NCBI GenBank assembly: GCA_033002965.1
Contig: JAURVB010013350.1
Coordinates: 37,758 to 101,757, forward strand
Source of the DNA: Piper betle
Lineage: Eukaryota > Streptophyta > Magnoliopsida > Piperales > Piperaceae
Length of the DNA stretch: 64,000 nucleotides
Direction of reading: 5' to 3'
Shown here: one piece after another, positions 49,837-60,300 of the stretch
How the letters are laid out: each line of letters starts with the position of its first letter
How positions within the stretch are numbered: the first letter of the stretch is position 1
Translations under genes and position numbers: made by a program
The notes under the pieces: generated by a model
Database searches by the model: none
The model's input: the letters and a program-made list of their open reading frames with translations, nothing else
Told to the model about the DNA's origin: nothing

Positions 49837-50386
49837 TATTGGGATTTACCACAAATAAAGTTCGAGAATCAACGACAACAAAGATAGAATAACAACCAAA
49901 CCAACCAAATCCCAAAAAACAACAAAACCAAAAATAAAGGAGACGGTAATTTTTATGTGAAAAAACCCCATATCAGTGGAAAAAACCATGGTGGTGATTG
50001 GCCTAAATTCACTATGATTATTCAACAATTACAATCATAAAATTCTTGTAGAACAAACTCTTAAATACATATCAAACTAATCACCAATAAGTTGGATAAT
50101 TTCAAGAGAAAAAAACCGTATGAAGTCGGTGAATGATGATGACGAAGCAATGAGTCGACAATCCTAAACTGAAATTCGAACTCCAATCTTTCACTCAACA
50201 CCAAATCATTCATTCACATCTTTCTCCCTCTTTTGATCTTCTCAACAATTTAGGCCACCAAACATACAATATGCTCTCTCTCCACAATCCTTAAATTAGA
50301 GATATGTTGCCACAAAATATATCTTAACGGGTTATACACATAAATGGGCCAAAATATGCTCAGAAACGTGGAGGAGGGAAACACCA
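49837..50386 (-). repeat. Copia 5' LTR
   Basis: 550 bp; high end 'gaaacacca' followed by target duplication TGCTA. Low end degraded (tattggg instead of tgttgag). The adjoining 'gactctgatac' is the remnant of the primer site in reverse. Confidence 0.85.
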
Positions 50387-50446
50387 TGCTATAGACCAAG
50401 AAGGTCGCACCACTTTTATATATATATATATAATTTTTGCAGATTG

Positions 50447-50520
50447 TGGGTGAGGAGGGATTCGAACCCCTGACACCGTGATTCGTAGCTACCTGCTCTA
50501 ATCCTCTGAGCTATAGGCCC
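50447..50520 (-). tRNA. trnR-ACG: Plastid-derived tRNA-Arg(ACG), decayed copy
   Basis: 74 nt on the minus strand, starting GGGCCTATAGCTCAGAGG and ending TCCCTCCTCACCCA, with the ACG anticodon in GCTACGAA. Compared with the usual plastid gene from memory there are about six substitutions, mostly C-to-T or G-to-A. One falls in the acceptor stem (CGCCCA to CACCCA). It is a transferred copy; nuclear function is unlikely. Confidence 0.85.
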
Positions 50521-50751
50521 CCACCACATCTCCACTAGATGTGTTCTCGAGATTACCCTCAAAAGAAACCTTTCTTCCCCTCACCCATTTCATTTCGGGT
50601 TAAGAAGATATGAAGGCGTATTTCTCTATATAAAAACAGTGCGTTCGGAGGTGTGATGAGGGGGAGAAGAGGTGTCATAATTGGGGTTTTGAATAAAATG
50701 ACCTTTTCATTTTTTTTCTTAAAAAGAATAATCAGTGTTAAGCTTTTTATC

Positions 50752-50818
50752 ATCCTGGCATTGTGCTATTTTTCCACGAGACCTCCCCAGCAGTATCGTC
50801 ACTGCACTAGAGTTTAAT
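50752..50818 (-). rRNA. rrn5: Partial plastid 5S rRNA gene (3' half)
   Basis: The plus strand 'atcctggcattgtgctattt', then 'ccacgagacctcccc' and 'cagtatcgtcactgca', is the reverse complement of the 3' half of plastid rrn5, with several substitutions. The 5' half is missing beyond about 50818. Confidence 0.85.
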
Positions 50819-51334
50819 TTGGATGCAAAAAAATATGAAGACAGATGCTCATGTTTTATTTGGTTGTAATGGGTCAACCATAACAGATGCAAAGTAGAAA
50901 TCTGAAACAAAGAAATGCAACAGTAAAAAACAATGCTCTTCAGAAGTAAACACCAACTAATCTAAACTAGCCTCCTCAGAACAACTATTTACCACTTCAC
51001 CGTCCGAAAGAGGCGTCATTTGACATTCATCTGAAAAAAATAAAATAAAATATGAAAATTCATTTACTTATGTTACAACGGAGGCTAGGGCACACCTCAA
51101 AATGAAGAAGTCACATCTTCTACTTACATTTACATTTTTACGAAGCCAATAAGAAATCGCCTATCTATTGAACCAACATATATATCTCCGTTTCAGGATG
51201 CATATCTTTTGGTGAATTATAAGTTGAAATTTGAGCATGTAAATTGGATAAGTCATTCACAACTCACAAGTGGAGGATGTGAGCGAAAAAAACTCCTCAA
51301 AAGTTGAAAGTATCAGGCAGGTCATAACAATTCT

Positions 51335-54300
51335 TCACCAGCTAAAAAGTTGAGGCGTAATGTCTTTTTACCACAGGGTGGTACTCCGTGTGCAGGTGCT
51401 TCCTTGATTTTTCAGAACCAGGTTGATCTAGCCATTCAAGATACAAGTCTTTTACTATGGGATTTTTAAGGGATCAGCAACCGAAACCTGTTGATAAAAC
51501 TAATTAGCAACACAGTAGCAGCAATTTGTCCGCATAAAAATGATGCAGCATTAACCAGTTATGTTAGTGCAAACTACAATAAAGCTTTCTATCCTATCCA
51601 AGTTCTGTTCCATCAATGACAAGTCAAGTTTTCTATTCTTCTTCACTCTCCGCAAAATAATACCAAACTACGTTTACAATGATTGCATTGCATCTCATAT
51701 AAAATAATATTGAAAAAGTTGAACATCAGGATCATATTTAAACTCTTAAACCAACAATGTTTAAAATTAATATTCTATGCACAAGAAAGAGCGCGCTAGT
51801 CACTAAAAAGCCCTCCCAAGTTTCCAATGATTTTTATTAAAAGAATGCAATGCATAACTAGAAGATTTAAAGGACTCACCCCTTGCATGTAGATGTTCTC
51901 TAACAACTGAATAAGTTCTTTACCCGATTGTCCAGACTTAGGTTTGAGCTGGCCACCACCATTTAAGCAACCTGCACTACTAAAAATTAATAACTAAGCA
52001 AGGTATTTATTGTAGAAGAATGAGCCAATCAAGGCACTAAAACGGAGTACAAAATGGTCAATGTCAACATCAAACCAAAGAGTTCAATAAAATTAGCAAG
52101 TTCTACATCCACCATGTCAGGTTTCATGATTAATAAACTTAAGAGAATCTTGAAGATCCACACATTTGCAAATGAGTTGTACTAGTATTTTACACTTCAA
52201 TAATCAGAATGACAACCTCATAAATTTCAAGAAAACATAGGGTATGATATGTCCTGGTAATATATAAGAAAATAGATCAATTTATGTCTATCAAGTAACC
52301 ATTTATCCACTTGGGAGGATGATGTCCAAAAAGGCCTGCAGCAGTAGACCATGTCATTTATTCTTATAGGGTTTATATATCCATTTGAATGTGACAATAC
52401 ATTAATGGTTTCAAATGCATACACCATTGACCCCAACTGGGCTGGCCTAGTGATGACACACAAGAATGAGATAATTCCTATTCCTGATTTGCATCCTAGC
52501 ATTAATGAAAATAATGAAGAAGAGACTTATTTGAGAAGGGCTGAACATCCTAAAGCTATAAAAGTCTATACAAGATGGGTAAATTAGTCATTGGTTTATG
52601 TTGTAGTCAGGTTATGATATATATTAGTAGGTCGTCATGTATTAGGGATGCATTAATATCACATTGAATAAAAGTTCTAATTTTTCTTTACCTACACGTC
52701 ACTGCCCTTTTCTTCTTGTTACTGCTCCAAACCTCTTCAAGTTGGAGTATTAAAGACTTATAAGCTTTGTCGTTAAAGCTTATTGTCTAGTTATCGGATT
52801 CCTTTAACAAAAGGATCTATCAATTGGTATTCAAAGCCAAAGGTTCTATCTGTGTTTGCACCACCACCATCCATCCAATCTATTTGCTTTTCAGCATCAC
52901 AGATTGTGAATTATCCTTCCCACCACCACCCCAATGCTACCAATACAAATTCCCAGTTTGCTGCTGCCAAGCCATCAACCTTACAGGCGACTAAAACATC
53001 TGGACAATTTTGTCGTGGCTGCTCTTAGCATTACAGATTCCATCCAAAAGCGGCATCTGGGTGCAGCCATATCAATCTAAGTTGTTGCACTGAAGGGCGA
53101 CTTCAAGTTTGGAGTTTACTTCAGAATAGGGTGACATTAGCCTTGATCTGTTGCTGCCTGCAATATAATTTGGCAAGGGCGTCAACATATTCTAGTTTTG
53201 CTAGCATTGTTGCCCAAGGTCATCTCTGCCATACAAGGCAACAACCTGTTTTGATTACTGCTATTTGGGCTACAGACTGCAAGGCGACATTGTTCCTTCC
53301 TTGGGGTAACAACATTGTGGTTGCTCTTGCAGCCATTAAATTCATCTCTATAAGGTGACGGGAATTTTCTGGGCAAGTAGTTGCTGCGGATATTGTGCAG
53401 ATCCCCACCATCATCAGGTTATATTGTTGGCTGCTATGTACCTTTGGTACTGCTGCAATTTGTGGCATTTGCTAGCATCTTTTAATTCAACCTTTGCTTG
53501 ATTATTGTTGGATATAATTGCTGCTAGTTGCTGTCTTTCAAGTACCCTCTGTTTGCTACAAGTTGGGCCTCTAGATATTAGAGATAATGGTTTTATTGGG
53601 CCTGTTATTGGCTACAAATTTTCTGGGCTTCTTTATATTGGGTATAATTGCTGGATATTATTGTTTATTGCAGCTATATTTCGAGAGGTTTGTTTGCTGA
53701 AATCAATTTTGCTGCTGCTTGTTCTTAGTGATTAATTAATATCAACATGGATCCAAAGCACCCACCAAGGGGAGACTTTGAATCCACCTCACAAAACAGA
53801 GGATCAATTAAACCTACTTTTGCAATCCTTGAGGGAAACTAATAGTTGTTTGGAGAGGCATGAGACTCGTATGAATGCCACTGATCTTTGCCTGGCAGAA
53901 CTTACTGAGCGTTTTGATCATGCATTCACATTGTGGATGTCTAGACAAACTCCTTTTGCACAGTATCCTGTGTCTACTAGGATATTAAATCAAGCCACCA
54001 CCAGTGTGACACCTCAGATAGTTCCTCCTCATACCTTGCCACCGCTCACTTTTCCTACCTATGCACCTCCAGACTAGCAAGTTTATAATCCTTTTATCAA
54101 TAAGAGGAATTATTTACAAGCACCGTTAGACAATAGCAAACAGTGGCAAAGTCGAATGAAATTCGAACTTCCAGAATTTAAAGGAGAATACAGGACTGAT
54201 GAGGTACTAAATTGGCTACAAGTAGCTGAGCAAGCTCTTAGCAGTGCTAGAGTTCCTCATGCTCGTGTCGAGGTCACCATTTCTCAACTTCGAGATGCAG

Positions 54301-57300
54301 TTGCTACTTGGTGGAGATCTTTATGCATTCAGCGTGAGCAGTTGGGTGAGTTATAAATCACTGTTTAGAATGACTTTCGCATGGAATTGAAGAAGCACTT
54401 CCGTGTAAATATAAGCAACAATTATTTGGGAGGTACATTTCTATTTGACAAGGTACTCGGTTCGTAAGGGAGTATACTAAGGTTTTCCATTTATTGGTGG
54501 CTCGAGCTGAAATTAATGAGAGCAAGAATTAGCTTGTGGCTCGCTATTTACATGGTCTACCTGCTGATTTGAAAGAGAGATTGTCAGGGTGTTTTATTTT
54601 TCTGATGTGCCTGAGATTACACCTAAAGCAGAGTTTTTTGAGTCTCAGATGATGGGGGCTATCTGCCAACTTGCTCCTTCACCTTCCACCTACCGGTTGT
54701 CGTCTCAATTTGCACCTTCCATGCCTCCTACTAGCAAGTCATCTCCTACCACTTCCCGACCAGCAAATGGCCAACAAAGACAACATCCTTTTGGACGACC
54801 AAGTCAAGTTTCTACACGCAATGCTGGGCTTTGTTATAACTGCCAAAAGTCAGGGCACTTATCTGCCAACTATCCATTGAAGCCTCAACTTGTTACTAAT
54901 GCTAAAGAGGAATTTTTTGAAGAGGATTTTGTTGATGAATCGCAACCAGCTGATGACGATATTGTTGAGGATAAGCATGAAGCTTTTCTGGGATATGAGC
55001 CTAATTATTGCTTTATTACTCAACCCTTGTTCCTTACACCAAAGACTACCAAGGAAGATTGGAGAAAAAGTATTTTCAGTACTACATGTCATATTCATGG
55101 GAAGCCTACCAAGTTGATTATTGATCCAGCCGCAAGTGGGAACATAATAGCTGAAACGGTAATTGATTTTCTGAAGCTAAAGATGGAGTTGCATCCTCAT
55201 CCTTACAAGTTGGCGTGGTTAGCTACTAATACCTCGGTAAAAGTGGTTAAACGATGAGATGAGGTTTTATGTGATGTGGTTGTCATGGATGCTTCTCATC
55301 TTATTAGGTGGAAGTGGCAATTTGATCGATATGTGAAGTGGGCTGGTAGAACTAATGTCTACTCCTCGGTTCATAACAATAAAACTATTGATTTCTTGCT
55401 TCAAAAGACATTATCCCCGAGGAGTACTGCTTTTATTTGCCTTCTAGTGGATCAGTTTCAAGCTGAAGTAGATGAGGAAGGTGTATGTCTAGCTTTGGTG
55501 GCATCTGGACCTGTGGAGTCTACTAATACCTTTTCCAGATGGCCACCATCGTGTGCTTCCTTACTCAAGGAATTTTCTGATGTTTTGGTTGATGATTTAC
55601 CTCCGGGTCTTCCTCCTATGCGTACTATTCAACATCAAATTAATCTCTTTCCAGATGCTTCTACTCCTAACAAGCCTTATTATAGAACGACACTGGAACA
55701 ACATCATGAGCTTAGAAGACAAGTAGAAGAGCTTTTAGAAAGAGGTAGCGAGAAAGTACTAGTTCATGCATTGTACCAGCCTTACTTGTCCCTAAAAAGG
55801 ATGGTTCTTGGCGTATGTGCGTGGATAGTCAAGCAGTTAATTAGATTACAGTTCGTTACCGCTTTCCTATGCCCCGTTTGGATAATATACTGGACAATTT
55901 GAGTGGTTCTACAGTGTTTTCAAATGTAGATTTGAAAAGTTGGTATCATCAAATTCGTATTTGACCAGGGGATGAATGGAAAACGGTGTTAAAGACTCGA
56001 GAAGACTTGTTTGAGTAGCTGGTCGTGCCTTTTGGTTTGTCGAATGTCCCTAGTACTTTTGTGAGGGGCATGAATGAGACTTTGAGACCTTCTATTGGAC
56101 AATGTGTTGTTTTCTACTTTGATGGCATACTTGTTTATAGTCATGATATGGAGTCTCATCTACAACACTTGAGAGATGAATTTACTACATTAAGTTTGGA
56201 TAAATTGTATGCAAATCCTAACAAGTGTTTCTTCTTTGTTTCAAGGGTGATCTTCTTAGGATATGAGGTTTCAACTGATGGACTTCGGCTTGATGAGAGT
56301 AAGATAAAGGCTATCAAAGAATGAGAGACTCCTTCCTCGATATCATAAGTTTGTTCCCTCCATGGATTGGCTAGTTTCTAGAGGTGTTTTATTAAAAATT
56401 TCAGCACAATTATGGCGCTTATTACTGATTTGATGAGATCTAAGGATTTTTTGTGGACTGATGAAGCTGAAGATGCTTTTGTGCTCATTAAAAGCGTCTT
56501 AATGAACCTCCATGTTTAGCATTGCCTGACTTTAATAAATTGTTTGAAGTGGTGAGTGATGTCTAAAACTGGCATTGGTGTTGTTCTTAGCCAATGTAAG
56601 CATCCTATTGCTTTCTTTAACAAGAAATTGAGGGATCTCTTTGAATTATAACACATATGATGCATAACTTATGGTCGTAGTCGAAGCTTTTCAATATTGG
56701 TTTCATAACTTGATTTCCAAGGAGCTTGTGCTTCATACTGATTATGAAGCATTGAAGTATTTTCATGGATAAAGAAAGTTGAGTGCATGCAATGCTAAGT
56801 GGATTAGTCAGTTACAAGAGTTTCATTTTACTCCACCATATGTCGGGTAGTTCTAATCTAGTCGCAGATGCTTTGAGTAGGAAACATGCTCTAGTTTCTT
56901 CTATGCACATTGATGGGATGAGATTTGATTGTATCAAAGAGCAACTACTTGAGGATTTATTTTTTGTTCCCATTTTGGCCGCCCTAGCTCGTGGTGATGA
57001 ATCACTTCATTCATTGCATGATGGGTTCTTATTTTTGGGAGATTGTCTAAGCATACCTGATGGGTCTCTTTGATTCTTGTCGATGAAAGAGGTTCACAGT
57101 TTTGGTCATTTTAGGCGTAATAAAACTATGGCTTTGCTGAAATACAGATTTTTCTGGTCATCAGTGGACTGAAACGTTTCTCTTTATGTAAAACAATGTA
57201 ATGTTTGCCAAGTAGGAAAGGTTACATCTCCTAATGCTAGGAAGTATACACCTTTGCCTATTTCTGAGGGTCCTTGGATAGATATTTCTATGGATTTTGT

Positions 57301-60300
57301 GATGGGTTTGCCTCGTACTACTCATGGTTGGGATGTTATCTTTGTGGTTGTTGATAGATTTACCAAGATGGCTCACTTTATTGCTTGCCGAATGACAACT
57401 AATGCTACTATGGTCGCTGAGATGTTCTATGTAAATATAGTTTGCTATTATGGCATTCCTAAGTCTATTGTATCTAATTGAGATACTCAGTTAATGAGTT
57501 CTTTTTGGAAGAATTTGCGAAAAATGTACTACTCTCAAATTTAGTAGTCCTTATCACCCACAAACTAATGGACAAACTGAAGTGGTCAATCATATTTTGG
57601 GAAATATGTTTTGCACACAAGTTAAATATTTTGGCAAGTGGGATGTTTTACCTAAGAGTTTGAGTTTAATTCTTCAAAGAGCCGAAGTACGGGGTTTTCT
57701 CCTTTTGAGGTTTTATTGGGGAAAAATCCACAAGGTCCACTTGATCTAATACCACTTCAATAGACAGTGAGGGTACCGAAATCTGTACATGCATGGATTG
57801 AAAATGTCACTTCTATTCATGCTCAAGCACATGAGAATTTGACTGCTTCCTATGAGAGATACAAATCTTATGCAGATAGACATCATACTAAAAGGAAGTT
57901 TCAAGTTGGAGATTTGGGATGGGTCTATTTGTCAAAGGAAAGATATCCTCAAGGAATGTATCATAAGATGATGCCAAAGAAATTTTGACCATGTGAGATA
58001 CTTGAAGTTTTTGGAGACAATGCTTATAGAGTGAATCTTCTTGATGGGTGGAATAGTCATGATACATTCAATGTTGCACATTTATATTCTCATTTCGATG
58101 AGTTTGAAGAGCAAAACTCGAGGGCGAGTTCTTTTCAAAAAGGAGAATGATGACACCCAAGATCAGATAATTCCTATGCCTAATTTGCATCCTAACATTG
58201 ATGAAAATCATGAAGAAGGGAGTTATTTGAGAAGGGCTAAACATCCTAAAGCTATAAAATCTATACAAGAAGGAACAAGCAGAGAAAGTCTTCGCAAGAT
58301 GAGTTTTCCTTAGTTTTATTTATTCCCTGCTTATGAATTATTAAGCAAGGGTATTTTGGTCATTATTTTTGTCATTACATGTATTAATTACTTTGGACGT
58401 CTTATGAAGGGTAAATTAGTCATTGGTTTATGTTTTAGTCAAGTTATGATATATGTTAGGAGGTTATCATGTATTAGGGATGAATTATTATCATGTCGAA
58501 TAAAGGTTCTGATTTTTTATTTTACCTACATGTCGCAACCATTTTCTTCTTCTTGTTAGTGCTCTTGACTTCTTCAAGTTGGAGTTTTAAAGACTTGTAA
58601 GCTTCACCGTTCAATTTTATTGTCCAGTTATCAGATTCCTTAACACAAGGATATATCACCAAGGAAGGTAGATGGATAATCTTCTTCTACTACTTCTTCT
58701 CCAACTTCTTTTACCTAATACCCGAAGGGTATTACATCATCAGCATCACCCTCCTGCTCCCAGCAAATTGAGGTGGGGGCGCAAAGGGTATTACAAATGG
58801 CAAAATTTTGGATGCTCAAATGTCCTTCCTGACACCAACCCTCATCATTTGTCCAAGCTTGGGATTGGCAATGCTCAAGCATTGGCGGAGTTATAGAAAT
58901 GCAGATAATGATGATATGAAAATATATGATGACAGTGATGGCACTATATATAAAAGAACGATCTTTATACTCCATCATCCAATTAGACAAAAATAAAAAC
59001 AAAAATATCTGGTACAAATTAGGCACAGGCTATATATATACCAGGTCTTAAGGCTAGTCAAGCAAAACATTTTATTAGGAACAATGATTTAAGCTTTATA
59101 GAATCCAGAAACGTACAAACATAGATGGAAAACAACAGTCAGTATATCAAATGTTTATCTGATAATTTTATATAAGATCGGCATCCCCAACCTAATTATG
59201 TGGTAAATAGTGCAGGAAGAAAATATTTATAATGTTATCATACATCAATGCTGACCTGAAGGGCAAGCCATAACCTCCACAAAATGATAGTCACATTTTC
59301 CAGCTTTAATCTTCATCACAATGTTCCTCAGATTACGAAGACCATAGCAGGTAGCAAACTTTAATACTGTTTGACCATTATCCTGCACAGATACCAGGAA
59401 AAGTCAAAATTTTTCATGCAATCAACTAAACCAAATTAAGCAAAATGAATAAATATAAAGCAGCATACTTCTAGATTTATTTCTCTGAAATCTGAGTTCC
59501 GCAACACTTTAAATTCTAGTGGACCTACTATTTCTTTCCCAAATATGGCTTTAGCAGCATGACGAAAGATGCTATCTGCATAACCCCCAGAATTACCTAC
59601 TACTCCATAAAGATTTCCTTCTTCATCAACATTCGTCAGCCTGCATTATACCAGCACCCATACTCTTACGCTAACATATATTCATTTAACTTGTAAAGAT
59701 CAACAAAGTAATAAGGAGCCAAAAACATTACCGTCTATCCAAAGGAGCTTCTTCTAAGGAGTTGAAATCCACAGACGTCAACTACGAAATTACAAAAAAG
59801 AAAGATCAACTTTGGTACCATAGATATCAATTGCTAATCACGACCAAAGGAAAAATTCCCATCATGAACATAATACATTCTAGCTTAGCACTTCAATTTT
59901 GCGCATAGACCATTAGCTCAAATGAGGACAATTAAATCATCAGCTAAACAACTAAACACCTTCATGATGCAGAAACTAACAGAGAAAACCACAAAATCTA
60001 TTCATAACCATATCAATGCATTGAATAACTACAATTGCTGCACTTGAATTTCAAGAATTGAGATGAATGATGAATCATCAGACAATTACAAGCACAAATT
60101 GCACTGTGTTTAATTTGGTTGACAACTTGCTATAATGAATGTACAAAAGAATAAAAACTCATTTTTTTATCAAGTAATCTTACCTTTACCAAGTCCAAAA
60201 CTCCCTGAAGTCAGTACTGAGTCCACCTCTGCAATTTGCAAGCTATATTCTTGTTGACCATCATCTTCTTTCAATCGAAAGACAAAATCATCTCTCACAG

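Larger units (their letters stand above)
36239..50386 (-). mobile_element. Ty1/copia retrotransposon, minus strand, with three nested insertions
   Basis: 3' LTR 36239-36839 and 5' LTR 49837-50386 (minus-strand sense) share 'gatttaccacaaataaa', 'atagaataacaaccaaacca' and 'gaaacacca' ends. The target duplication is TGCTA (36234-36238 and 50387-50391). A polypurine tract (GGAAGGGGAGGT in minus sense) abuts the 3' LTR at 36840-36851, and a decayed tRNA-Met primer site lies at 49821-49835. Without the three insertions (37796-40658, 41720-44599, 46293-49465) and their duplicated targets the element is about 5.2 kb. Internal domains in minus-strand order are gag, CCHC knuckle, pre-integrase, integrase, reverse transcriptase, RNase H, the copia order. 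All reading frames are broken. The two LTRs are clearly diverged, so the element is old. Confidence 0.9.
50440..50820 (-). other. Nuclear insertion of plastid DNA (trnR-ACG to rrn5 spacer)
   Basis: Holds, in plastid order on the minus strand, a partial 5S rRNA gene, a spacer of about 230 bp and a tRNA-Arg(ACG) gene. This matches the distal end of the plastid ribosomal operon in the inverted repeat. Edges are approximate: the right edge falls within rrn5, the left just after the tRNA. It lies 50 bp from the copia 5' LTR and 515 bp beyond the NAR1 stop codon. Confidence 0.88.
52451..58658 (+). mobile_element. Ty3/gypsy retrotransposon in NAR1 intron 9
   Basis: 5' LTR 52451-52822 and 3' LTR 58148-58658 both start TGATGACAC and end GGAT.TATCA. 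The 5' LTR lacks about 140 bp present in the 3' LTR. Flanking 5-mers are CCTAG and CCAAG. A primer-site relic TGGTATTCAAAGCC follows the 5' LTR at 52825, and AAAAAGGAGAA precedes the 3' LTR. The order gag, zinc knuckle, protease, RT, RNase H, integrase is the gypsy order. It runs opposite to NAR1. All ORFs are broken. Confidence 0.93.

Noticed and set aside
52227..52450. Possible retroelement-coding fragment upstream of the gypsy 5' LTR
   Set aside because: Minus-strand translation has no convincing motif; left as NAR1 intron sequence.
53131..53735. ORFs between the gypsy 5' LTR and gag
   Set aside because: Untranslated leader of the element; no similarity to known domains and no conserved frame.
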